From Neotamlana sedimentorum (GTDB taxonomy: Bacteria; Bacteroidota; Bacteroidia; Flavobacteriales; Flavobacteriaceae): a stretch of 64,000 nt of DNA. A program made the position numbers and the translations under genes. The stretch is taken from NCBI RefSeq assembly GCF_000943565.1, contig NZ_JTDW01000003.1:1-64000 (forward strand). Direction: 5' to 3'. Within the stretch, counting starts at the first letter, position 1; the number at the start of each line of letters is the position of its first letter. Positions 7,180 to 15,188 of the stretch are shown here, in pieces. Below the pieces are notes generated by a model that was not told the origin of the DNA, ran no database searches, and saw only the letters and a list, made by a program, of their open reading frames with translations.

Positions 7180-9278
7180 GTAAACAAATAAACGTTGCTT
7201 TAATAGGAAACCCTAACACAGGTAAAACTTCGGTTTTTAACGCCTTAACGGGTTTAAACCAAAAGGTTGGTAATTATCCTGGTATTACTGTTGATAAAAA
7301 AGAAGGTATTTGCAAACTACCTCGCGGACTTAAAGCACATATTTTAGATTTGCCAGGAACTTATAGTTTAAACGCATCGTCGCTTGATGAAAGCGTAGTT
7401 ATCGAGCTACTTTTAAATAAAAATGACAAAGATTTTCCTGATATAGCTGTAGTTGTTACCGATGTTGAAAATCTAAAGCGTAATTTATTACTGTATACTC
7501 AAATTAAGGATTTAGAGATACCTACACTTTTGGTTATAAACATGGCCGATAGAATGGTAAAAAAAGGTATTTCTCTTGATATTGCTCATCTTGAAAAACA
7601 GCTTCATACCAAAATTGCCGTTATTAGTACGCGTAAAAACGAAGGAATAATTGAATTGAAAGAGTTTATTACAAACTACGGTGTGCTTAGTACTAAACCA
7701 TGTTTAGACATAAGTACTATTGATGATGCCTACTTTAAAAATTTAAAGAAAGCTTTCCCGAACCAGCTGCTTTATAAACTTTGGTTAGTTATTACGCAAG
7801 ATGTAAATTTTGGAAAAATTCAACGAAACGATTTTAACGACATTAACGATTTTAAAACAAAGGATACTGCCGATTTAAAACGATTACAACAAAAAGAAAC
7901 CATAAAACGCTACCAGTTTATAAATACTGTTTTAAAAGATGGCCTTAAGGTTGATTTAGCCGCAGCTACCGATTTACGCATTAAACTAGATAGAATTTTA
8001 ACGCATAAAGTATGGGGTTACCTCATCTTTTTTGTGATATTGTTTTTAATGTTTCAAGCCGTTTACGATTGGGCAGGACCACCAACCGATTTTATAGACG
8101 AAAGCTTTGCAGCGCTTGCAGACTGGGTTAAAAACACCTTGCCACCAGGCGTATTTACCAACTTATTAGCCGAAGGTATTATTGCTGGTATTGGTGGTGT
8201 CATGGTTTTTATTCCGCCAATTGCATTCTTATTTTTATTTATTGCCCTGCTTGAAGAAAGTGGTTATATGAGTCGTGTTGTATTTTTAATGGACAATATT
8301 ATGAAGCGTTTTGGCCTTAGTGGAAAAAGCGTTGTGCCCTTAATTTCTGGAAACGCTTGTGCTGTTCCTGCTGTTATGGCCGCTAGAAATATTGAAAATT
8401 GGAAAGAACGCCTTATTACCATTTTAGTTACACCGTTTACTACCTGTTCGGCAAGGTTGCCTGTTTACGTTATAATTATTGCACTAGTAATTCCTGAAGG
8501 CACATTTTTAGGAATGAGTTACAAAGCTTTAACCTTAATGAGTCTTTATATTATTGGTTTTTTAACAGCAATAGTTTCGGCTTATGCTTTAAATAAAGTC
8601 TTAAAAATAAAGAGTAAAAGTTACTTTGTAATGGAAATGCCAAGTTATAAAATTCCGTTATTTAAAAATGTAGCTTTAAGTGTTTACGAAAAAACGCGAA
8701 CTTTTATTTTAGAAGCTGGTAAAATAATTTTAGCTATTTCCATTGTGCTTTGGGTACTTGCATCGTACGGCCCTGGTGATAATTTTAATAATGCTGAAAC
8801 GATTGTAAAAACTGAAAATCCGACACTTTCTGAAACCGAATTAGACGATAAAATTGCAGCACACAAGCTAGAATACAGTTATATTGGTATTGTTGGAAGA
8901 GCCATTGAGCCTGCTATTCGACCGTTAGGTTACGATTGGAAAATAGGTATCGGACTTGTAACATCGTTTGCAGCTCGCGAGGTTTTTGTGGGTACTTTAG
9001 CAACTATTTATAGTGTTGGTAGTGCCAACGATAATGAAGATGAAGACACCATAAAAAGTAAAATGGCTGCCGAAACGTATAGTAACGGCACCAAAGTTTT
9101 TACTCTAGCAAGTGGTATTTCGTTGTTATTATTTTACGCTTTTGCTATGCAATGTATGAGTACGCTAGCCATTGTAAAACGCGAAACCAACAGCTGGAAA
9201 TGGCCAATGCTTCAACTGGTTTTTATGAGTGGTTTAGCTTATGTTACCGCCCTAATTGCTTTTCAGTTTTTGAAATAA
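7176..9278 (+). CDS. feoB: FeoB, ferrous-iron transporter
   Basis: A 700-residue inner-membrane Fe(II) transporter. The N-terminal G domain has G1 GNPNTGKTS at 11-19, a G3-type DLPGTYSL and G4 NMAD. A helical spacer follows, then a membrane domain with two GATE-like halves (around 270-470 and 500-695) that contain the conserved Cys-Pro region (SGNACAVPAVMAAR). The length is typical. It is in an operon with feoA and the small Cys-rich protein at 9305. A Fur- or DtxR-type site was not recognised upstream. Confidence 0.96.
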   Translation: MSKQINVALIGNPNTGKTSVFNALTGLNQKVGNYPGITVDKKEGICKLPRGLKAHILDLPGTYSLNASSLDESVVIELLLNKNDKDFPDIAVVVTDVENLKRNLLLYTQIKDLEIPTLLVINMADRMVKKGISLDIAHLEKQLHTKIAVISTRKNEGIIELKEFITNYGVLSTKPCLDISTIDDAYFKNLKKAFPNQLLYKLWLVITQDVNFGKIQRNDFNDINDFKTKDTADLKRLQQKETIKRYQFINTVLKDGLKVDLAAATDLRIKLDRILTHKVWGYLIFFVILFLMFQAVYDWAGPPTDFIDESFAALADWVKNTLPPGVFTNLLAEGIIAGIGGVMVFIPPIAFLFLFIALLEESGYMSRVVFLMDNIMKRFGLSGKSVVPLISGNACAVPAVMAARNIENWKERLITILVTPFTTCSARLPVYVIIIALVIPEGTFLGMSYKALTLMSLYIIGFLTAIVSAYALNKVLKIKSKSYFVMEMPSYKIPLFKNVALSVYEKTRTFILEAGKIILAISIVLWVLASYGPGDNFNNAETIVKTENPTLSETELDDKIAAHKLEYSYIGIVGRAIEPAIRPLGYDWKIGIGLVTSFAAREVFVGTLATIYSVGSANDNEDEDTIKSKMAAETYSNGTKVFTLASGISLLLFYAFAMQCMSTLAIVKRETNSWKWPMLQLVFMSGLAYVTALIAFQFLK

Positions 9279-9304
9279 TTTGAAAATAAAACGACTAATA
9301 CCAC

Positions 9305-9439
9305 ATGAATAACTTGATACAAAACATACTCGTTATATCTACGTTAGTAATTGCGGTGGTATTTTTATTGAAGAAATTTGTTTTTAAAGGCAAAAAATCT
9401 TCAAAAAAATCGTGTGGTAATGGTGATTGCGGTTGTTAA
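9305..9439 (+). CDS. FeoB-associated Cys-rich membrane protein
   Basis: A 44-residue protein. One transmembrane helix (residues ~5-22) is followed by a Lys/Ser-rich linker and the Cys cluster SCGNGDCGC at the C-terminus. This architecture matches the small FeoB-associated Cys-rich family (FeoC-like in position but unrelated in sequence). It starts 26 bases after feoB, and its end abuts the convergent pgl gene with only one base between. The Cys cluster may handle iron or a metal-sulfur site; that is inference. Confidence 0.85.
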   Translation: MNNLIQNILVISTLVIAVVFLLKKFVFKGKKSSKKSCGNGDCGC

Positions 9440-9440
9440 A

Positions 9441-10151
9441 TTATTTTATTTTAACAGCTGCATCTTCATCTAAAAACCAATATAAATTATCACTTGCTGG
9501 GTTTACTAAACTTGCAGGATAGTTTTTAGAAACTTCGGCAGTATTAATAATTTCGTCAACTTTTTCTGCTTTACTCGCTCCGGTTACTAAAAAGGCTACT
9601 TGCTTCGCATTATTAATAATTTTGCCGGTAATAGACACACGCTTTTGTGCCGATTCTGGATGTGTTGCCACAACGCAACTTTCGGCTGCATCCCAAAGGT
9701 TTATTTCGTGAGGAAAAATAGAAGCAGTATGCCCATCATCACCCATTCCAAGAATAACTAAATCGAATTGCGGAATATCATGTTCTATTTCTAAAGTTTC
9801 ATTTAAAACCATAGCATAGCGTTTGGCTTCTTCATTTGGGCACTCTTCACCTAAAACTCTAAAAATATTTTCTTGAGGTATATCAATTTTAGATATTAAA
9901 TGCTCAACCGTCATTAAGTAATTGCTCTGCTCGTTTGTTGGTGGTACGCAACGCTCGTCGCCCCAATACAAAAATACTTTGCTCCAATCTAAATCGTTAA
10001 AGTTTTCGGCGATATAATCAAAAATCACTTTTGGTGTACTTCCGCCAGATAAGGCAATGGTTAATTTATCGTTAGTTCTAATTAATTCTTTTAAATATAT
10101 CGCGAAGTATTTGGCAACTTCGGCTTTGTCTTTATAAATTTTCAGTTCCAT
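9441..10151 (-). CDS. pgl: 6-phosphogluconolactonase
   Basis: A 236-residue cytosolic enzyme of the second oxidative pentose phosphate step, hydrolysing 6-phosphogluconolactone. NagB/RpiA fold signatures are ALSGGSTPK at 33-41 and LGMGDDGHTASIFP near residue 133, which holds the catalytic His. The length is normal. It overlaps the 3' end of zwf by 20 bases on the same strand, so the two are translated from one message. Confidence 0.95.
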   Translation of the reverse strand: MELKIYKDKAEVAKYFAIYLKELIRTNDKLTIALSGGSTPKVIFDYIAENFNDLDWSKVFLYWGDERCVPPTNEQSNYLMTVEHLISKIDIPQENIFRVLGEECPNEEAKRYAMVLNETLEIEHDIPQFDLVILGMGDDGHTASIFPHEINLWDAAESCVVATHPESAQKRVSITGKIINNAKQVAFLVTGASKAEKVDEIINTAEVSKNYPASLVNPASDNLYWFLDEDAAVKIK

Positions 10152-11688
10152 TATTTTTAATATTTAATACGCAATACGAAGGCTCATCGGCTAAGTTTTT
10201 ACAAGGATTTCTCCAAAAACCACGTCCTTCAATTAAATCGTCGGCATGTAAAGGCCCCCAAACACCAGCAGAATAACCATGTACAATGGCCGATTTGCTT
10301 TCGTTCCAATATTTTAAAATTGGATCTACAAAAGCCCAAGCTGCTTCAACCTCATCGGCACGTGCATAAAGCGTAGCATCGCCTTGCATGGCATCGAGCA
10401 ACAAGCGTTCGTAAGCTTCCATAATATTGTTGCCTTCATCTAAATCAGAATAATAAAAATCCATATTAGCACGCTCAACATTAAAGCCTTGCCCTGGTAC
10501 TTTTACACCAAACTTCATTAAAATTCCTTCGTCTGGTTGAATGCGTATAATAAGTTTATTATCGGTATCAAAATCTTGATCTTTAAAAATGTGATGATGC
10601 GACGGTTTAAAATGTATTACAATTTCGGTAACTTTTGTTGGCATTCGCTTAGCAGTACGCACATAAAAAGGCACATCTTTCCAACGCCAATTATCTATAT
10701 AAAATTTAATAGCTGCAAAGGTTTCTGTGGTCGATTCTGGATCTACACCTTCTTCTTCACGGTAACCTTTTACGGTTTCACCATTTATTATGGCGCTTGT
10801 ATATTGCCCACGAATGGTATGATTAAAAAGGGTTTCTTCGTCGTCCATTATTCGTAACGATTTTAACGCCTTAACCTTTTCGTTTCTAATTTCTTCAGGA
10901 TCGTCGCTAATTGGCGGTTCCATAGCAACTATCGATACAATTTGCATTAAGTGATTTTGAAACATATCGCGTAATGCACCAGATTTGTCGTAATAACCAC
11001 CACGATTACCAACCCCAACACTTTCGGCATTAGTAATTTCTACGTGACGAATGTAGTTTCGATTCCAAAGTGGTTCAAAAATGGTATTAGAAAAACGGGT
11101 TACCAATAAGTTTTGTACTGTTTCTTTACCTAAATAGTGGTCTATTCGGTAAATTTGTGATTCTTTAAAATACTTTTGTAAGCCAATGTTTAATTCTTTC
11201 GCTGTTTCTAAGCTATAACCAAAGGGTTTTTCAACAATTAAACGTTTCCAGCCAACACCTTCCACACTTAAATCTACAGCTGCTAAATTTTTAGCAACGG
11301 TTTCGTAAATACTTGGTGGCAATGAAAAATAAAACACAAAATTGTGGTTTATTTTAAACTTGCTATTAAGTTCGTGTATTCTTTCTTTTAGCGGTGTAAA
11401 ATCTGTGTCGTAGCCATCGCCTAAATCTTTGTAAAAAAGTTTTTTGGCAAATTCGGCTTTTGTAGCGTCGCTATTTTCAGCATCATCTTTTAAAAACTCA
11501 CTATTAAAAACCACACGGTTTCTAAAATCGTCGTCAGATAAGTCGCTGCGACTGGTTCCTAAAACCACGAAATTTTCGGGTAAAAAATTACCTTTATGTA
11601 AATCGTATAATGCAGGAATTAATTTTCGTTTTGTTAAATCGCCCGATGCCCCAAAAATGATAAGCATCTGCTCGTCCATAGACTTCAT
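10132..11688 (-). CDS. zwf: Glucose-6-phosphate 1-dehydrogenase
   Basis: A 518-residue cytosolic enzyme that oxidises glucose-6-phosphate with NADP. The Rossmann motif GASGDLTKRKL is near the N-terminus (13-23), and the substrate-binding, catalytic signature RIDHYLGKE lies near residue 181. It is upstream of pgl in the same transcript and divergent from gnd across a 170-base gap, so all three oxidative pentose phosphate enzymes are adjacent. Two Met codons lie close at the start (MKSM); the first is used here. Confidence 0.97.
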   Translation of the reverse strand: MKSMDEQMLIIFGASGDLTKRKLIPALYDLHKGNFLPENFVVLGTSRSDLSDDDFRNRVVFNSEFLKDDAENSDATKAEFAKKLFYKDLGDGYDTDFTPLKERIHELNSKFKINHNFVFYFSLPPSIYETVAKNLAAVDLSVEGVGWKRLIVEKPFGYSLETAKELNIGLQKYFKESQIYRIDHYLGKETVQNLLVTRFSNTIFEPLWNRNYIRHVEITNAESVGVGNRGGYYDKSGALRDMFQNHLMQIVSIVAMEPPISDDPEEIRNEKVKALKSLRIMDDEETLFNHTIRGQYTSAIINGETVKGYREEEGVDPESTTETFAAIKFYIDNWRWKDVPFYVRTAKRMPTKVTEIVIHFKPSHHHIFKDQDFDTDNKLIIRIQPDEGILMKFGVKVPGQGFNVERANMDFYYSDLDEGNNIMEAYERLLLDAMQGDATLYARADEVEAAWAFVDPILKYWNESKSAIVHGYSAGVWGPLHADDLIEGRGFWRNPCKNLADEPSYCVLNIKNNGTENL

Positions 11689-11858
11689 ATTGTTTTGTTA
11701 ATTTATTGAAAAGTAAGCTTTTTTAAAACCTATTTCATTAATAACTAAATAATTTATTTTACTTTTGAAACACTGTGTTTTTCGGCATTCAATATACGCT
11801 TTATTTTCTAGGTGTTTAAAGGATTTTAGTCGATTTCACTTAAATTTAACTACAAATT

Positions 11859-13274
11859 ATGAGCGATAAAAAATACGATTTCGGATTGGTTGGTCTTGGT
11901 GTTATGGGCCGCAACTTTATATTAAATGTAGCAGACAATAACTTTTCGGCTTTTGGCCACGATTTAGATCAAGAAAAGGTAGATGCTTTAATAGAAGAAG
12001 GCGGAAATACAGAAAAAGTAAACGCATCGTCCGATTTAAAAACATTTATTGATGCACTTAGCACACCACGAAAAATTATGCTTTTAGTGCCTGCTGGAAA
12101 AGTAGTTGATATTGTAATAGATAGCTTAATCCCTCATTTAGATAAAGGTGATATTATTGTTGACGGCGGAAATTCGTTTTATACAGATACCGATCGTAGA
12201 GATGCCTATTTAGAAGAAAAAGGCATTCACTTTTTTGGAGCCGGTGTTTCTGGTGGCGCAAAAGGCGCCAGAAAAGGCCCAAGTATTATGCCTGGTGGCG
12301 ATGCCGAAGCTTATAAAGTGGTGCAACCCATTTTTGAAGCGGTTTCTGCAAAATACAAAGGCGAACCTTGTGTGGCCTACATGGGTAAAAAATCGGCCGG
12401 AAATTATGTAAAAATGGTTCACAATGGTATTGAGTATGGCTTAATGCAACTTACCAGCGAAATTTACGATTTACTTAAAAAAGCAGGTGACTTAACTAAC
12501 AGCGAGCTTCATAAAACGTATTCTGAGTGGAATTCTGGAAGATTACAATCGTTTTTAGTTGAAATTACTGCCGATATTTTTACTGAAAAAGATGATAAAG
12601 GTGATGGCGATTTAGTTGATAAAATTCTAGATAAAGCCAAACAAAAAGGAACCGGAAAATGGACATCGCAAAACGCCATGGATTTAGGAATTCCTGTACC
12701 AAGTATAGATATTGCGGTGAGTATGCGTGAAATTTCGGCCTTAAAAGACGAACGTATTTTAGCTGATGAATTATACGGCAGACCAACACCTGAAGCTATT
12801 GATAAAGCCGAGTTAACCAAGCTAGCCGAAGAAGCCTTGTATTTTGCATTTATTATTACCTACGCACAAGGGTTACACCAATTAACAGATGCATCGAAAG
12901 AATATGGTTATGGCTGCGATTTAGCTGTTATTGCCAAAATTTGGAGAGCAGGTTGTATTATTAGAGCTGCTTTGTTAGCCGATATTACTGAAGCTTACAA
13001 CGATAACCCAGAACTTAAAAATTTACTTTTAGCACCAAAATTTGTTGAAAAAATACAGTCTACCGTAGCTTCGGCAAGAACATTGGTAAGTTATGCTGCT
13101 AAAAGCGGAATTCCTGTACCAGGTTTATCAAATTCGTTAACCTATTTCGATGCTTACACCTCTAGTCGTTTGCCATTAAATTTAATACAAGCGCAACGCG
13201 ATTATTTTGGTTCGCATACCTACGAAAGATTAGACATAGAAGGCATTTTCCATACCGAATGGGAAAAGGAATAG
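11859..13274 (+). CDS. gnd: 6-phosphogluconate dehydrogenase (decarboxylating)
   Basis: A 471-residue cytosolic enzyme that converts 6-phosphogluconate to ribulose-5-phosphate, CO2 and NADPH. NADP-binding GLGVMGRNF lies at 12-20. The family signature GAGVSGGAKGARKGPSIMPG is near residue 128, and catalytic KMVHNGIEYG near residue 186. The C-terminal all-helical domain is complete. It is divergently transcribed from zwf-pgl and followed by its own terminator at 13293. Confidence 0.97.
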   Translation: MSDKKYDFGLVGLGVMGRNFILNVADNNFSAFGHDLDQEKVDALIEEGGNTEKVNASSDLKTFIDALSTPRKIMLLVPAGKVVDIVIDSLIPHLDKGDIIVDGGNSFYTDTDRRDAYLEEKGIHFFGAGVSGGAKGARKGPSIMPGGDAEAYKVVQPIFEAVSAKYKGEPCVAYMGKKSAGNYVKMVHNGIEYGLMQLTSEIYDLLKKAGDLTNSELHKTYSEWNSGRLQSFLVEITADIFTEKDDKGDGDLVDKILDKAKQKGTGKWTSQNAMDLGIPVPSIDIAVSMREISALKDERILADELYGRPTPEAIDKAELTKLAEEALYFAFIITYAQGLHQLTDASKEYGYGCDLAVIAKIWRAGCIIRAALLADITEAYNDNPELKNLLLAPKFVEKIQSTVASARTLVSYAAKSGIPVPGLSNSLTYFDAYTSSRLPLNLIQAQRDYFGSHTYERLDIEGIFHTEWEKE

Positions 13275-13292
13275 CCTATTAAAACCTTACTA

Positions 13293-13331
13293 TAAAAGTC
13301 TGCATAATATTTTAAGTTATGTAGGCTTTTA
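13293..13331 (+). terminator. Terminator after gnd
   Basis: A 15-base stem (13293-13307 with 13317-13331) with G:U pairs, 9-base loop, followed by atgtttt. Confidence 0.6.
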
Positions 13332-13376
13332 TGTTTTGTATTAATTCATATATTTGAAAAAAACCAAACTAAATAT

Positions 13377-14255
13377 ATGAAAACCAAACAATTATTTTTG
13401 CTGTTTGCCTGCATTGGTATGGCAGCTTTTTCTCAAAAAAAAGGACAATCTATTGCTTTATTAGATAAAGATTTAAGCAATTTTGATATCTGGCTAAGCA
13501 TTCCGCATTCCTCGGTTACAGATTTACCAGAAGGCACCTATCAATCGGATAAAATGAATTCAGGCGAACCCATAGGTTTAAACAACAACTTAAAAAATGT
13601 GTTTTCTATTATTGAAGAAAATGGCGAACCTGTTTTAAAAATTACAGGCGAAATTTTTGGTTGTATATCATCAAAAGCATCTTACTCAAATTATCACTTA
13701 AGTGTGTTATTTAAATGGGGCGACAAAAAGTGGGAACCACGACTAGACAAAAAACGCGATAGCGGTATTTTATACCATTGCTACGGGCCGCATGGGCGTT
13801 TTTGGAATACCTGGAAAACCTGTTTAGAATACCAAGTACAAGAAAGTGATTTAGGTGATTTTATTCCGTTAGGCGGAAACTCAGCAAAACCAAAAGTAGG
13901 TTCGCCAATTACCGATATTAGAGGCGGTTTTAAAGAAGAAAAACGATTCGATCCAAACTCTGAAGTTTACTCAGAAGGCAAAGGCTACATTCATGCGGCT
14001 TCAGAACACGATAAACCACATGGCGAATGGAACCTTTTAGAAATTTATGTTATTGGCAACAATGCGGTACATTTAGTAAACGGCGAAATTGTAATGGTGG
14101 TAGAAAATGCTAGAAAACACGATGGCACTATTTTAAACGAAGGCGAAATACAAATACAGTCTGAAGCTGCCGAATGTTATTACAAACAACTCACGTTAAC
14201 ACCAATAAAAAAGTTTCCAAAATTTATTTCTAAAAATGTTCGCTTTAAAGAATAA
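13377..14255 (+). CDS. Secreted DUF1080 / 3-keto-disaccharide hydrolase-like protein
   Basis: A 292-residue exported protein. A signal peptide (about residues 1-19, ending AAFSQ) is followed by a beta-sandwich of the DUF1080 family, related to concanavalin-like glucanases. Visible family phrases are [22 protein letters not shown] and [10 protein letters not shown], with the terminal segment [15 protein letters not shown]. Members bind or cleave sugars, some 3-keto-glucosides; the substrate here is not evident. It stands alone between gnd and the mntR operon, with a terminator at 14292. Confidence 0.85.
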   Translation: MKTKQLFLLFACIGMAAFSQKKGQSIALLDKDLSNFDIWLSIPHSSVTDLPEGTYQSDKMNSGEPIGLNNNLKNVFSIIEENGEPVLKITGEIFGCISSKASYSNYHLSVLFKWGDKKWEPRLDKKRDSGILYHCYGPHGRFWNTWKTCLEYQVQESDLGDFIPLGGNSAKPKVGSPITDIRGGFKEEKRFDPNSEVYSEGKGYIHAASEHDKPHGEWNLLEIYVIGNNAVHLVNGEIVMVVENARKHDGTILNEGEIQIQSEAAECYYKQLTLTPIKKFPKFISKNVRFKE

Positions 14256-14291
14256 AGAAACTCTTCTATAAACTTTAAAAAATTTCATATT

Positions 14292-14313
14292 ACCCCGAAC
14301 TAGTTTTCGGGGT
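14292..14313 (+). terminator. Terminator after DUF1080 gene
   Basis: accccgaa (14292-14299) pairs with 14306-14313, then ttcattt. Confidence 0.65.
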
Positions 14314-14420
14314 TTCATTTAAAAATTCAGTTTTAAAAACATTTTGATATGCTGAAACGCGTTCAGTATAACAAAAATAATGATATTCTATATTAGAATA
14401 CAGACAAAAATAAAACCCCA

Positions 14421-14448
14421 ACCCTTTAATACTCAAAATTTAAAGGGT
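14421..14448. terminator. Hairpin upstream of mntR promoter
   Basis: accctttaa pairs with ttaaagggt and is followed by gttttgtt. It probably isolates the metal-uptake operon from upstream transcription. Confidence 0.45.
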
Positions 14449-14450
14449 GT

Positions 14451-14510
14451 TTTGTTGCATATATTTAATTTTTAACTACATTTGAATAAATTTTTAAGCT
14501 TACTTAAAAA
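14451..14510 (+). promoter_or_regulatory. mntR promoter with DtxR-type operator
   Basis: The -33 region tttgttg starts at 14451, and an exact Bacteroidota -7 box TACATTTG lies at 14477-14484. Immediately after, where transcription should begin, is the inverted repeat tttttaag-ctta-cttaaaaa (14491-14510). It has the arm length and spacing of DtxR/MntR boxes, although the half-site sequence is AT-rich. This suggests metal-dependent autorepression. Confidence 0.6.
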
Positions 14511-14528
14511 TAATTTAAAGCAAATTAA

Positions 14529-15188
14529 ATGTCTGTAGCCATTGAAAATTTTGTAAAAGCCATTTACAAAAACGGAAAAAGCAAAACCAACAACACCAAA
14601 CCAGGTAATATTGCTAAAGTTCTAAACATATCTAGTGCTGCGGCAACCGATATGGCGCAAAAATTAGCTGCTAAAAATGTGGTTATTTACGAAAAATATC
14701 AACCCTTAAAATTAACTGAAAAAGGTAATAAAATGGCTTTAAGCATTGTGCGAAAGCATCGTTTATGGGAAAGCTTATTATTTAAATTATTCGATTTATC
14801 GCTACACGATATTCATAAAGAAGCCGAATTATTAGAGCATCAAACTTCCGATTTGCTTGCTGAAAAAATTAGCGAATATTTAGGCAACCCAAAATTCGAT
14901 CCGCATGGCGACCCAATTCCAAATGCCGATGGAGAAATTACAACTATAGATACTTCTATTCCATTATCAAAAGCCCAAGAAGGCAAAAGTTATATCATCT
15001 CAAGATTAATTAGCTCCGATAAAGAGTTTTTCGATTTTTGTTCGGCTAACGGATTAAAATACGGGAACACGGTTACAATCTCGAAGCAATTCATTTCGAG
15101 TAAAATGACTCAAATTTCAATTAACAATAACACCATTGTGCTTAACAGCGATTTCACCAACATTATCTACGTTAATGAAAACAATTAA
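14529..15188 (+). CDS. mntR: DtxR/MntR-family metal-dependent repressor
   Basis: A 219-residue iron- or manganese-sensing repressor. The N-terminal winged helix (residues ~1-65) contains NIAKVLNISSAAATDMAQKLAAKN, and the metal-binding dimerisation domain (65-140) has RKHRLWE and EAELLEHQTSD. A C-terminal SH3-like FeoA domain (~150-219) completes the long DtxR form. It leads the metal-uptake operon, and a matching operator lies at its promoter. Its stop overlaps the TonB receptor start by 14 bases. Manganese is my preferred ligand because of the linked TroA/Znu-type transporter, but iron or zinc is possible. Confidence 0.9.
   Translation: MSVAIENFVKAIYKNGKSKTNNTKPGNIAKVLNISSAAATDMAQKLAAKNVVIYEKYQPLKLTEKGNKMALSIVRKHRLWESLLFKLFDLSLHDIHKEAELLEHQTSDLLAEKISEYLGNPKFDPHGDPIPNADGEITTIDTSIPLSKAQEGKSYIISRLISSDKEFFDFCSANGLKYGNTVTISKQFISSKMTQISINNNTIVLNSDFTNIIYVNENN

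Noticed and set aside
15136-15174. Longer start of the TonB receptor
   Set aside because: A clear signal peptide starts at 15175, and the longer form would hide it behind 13 residues.
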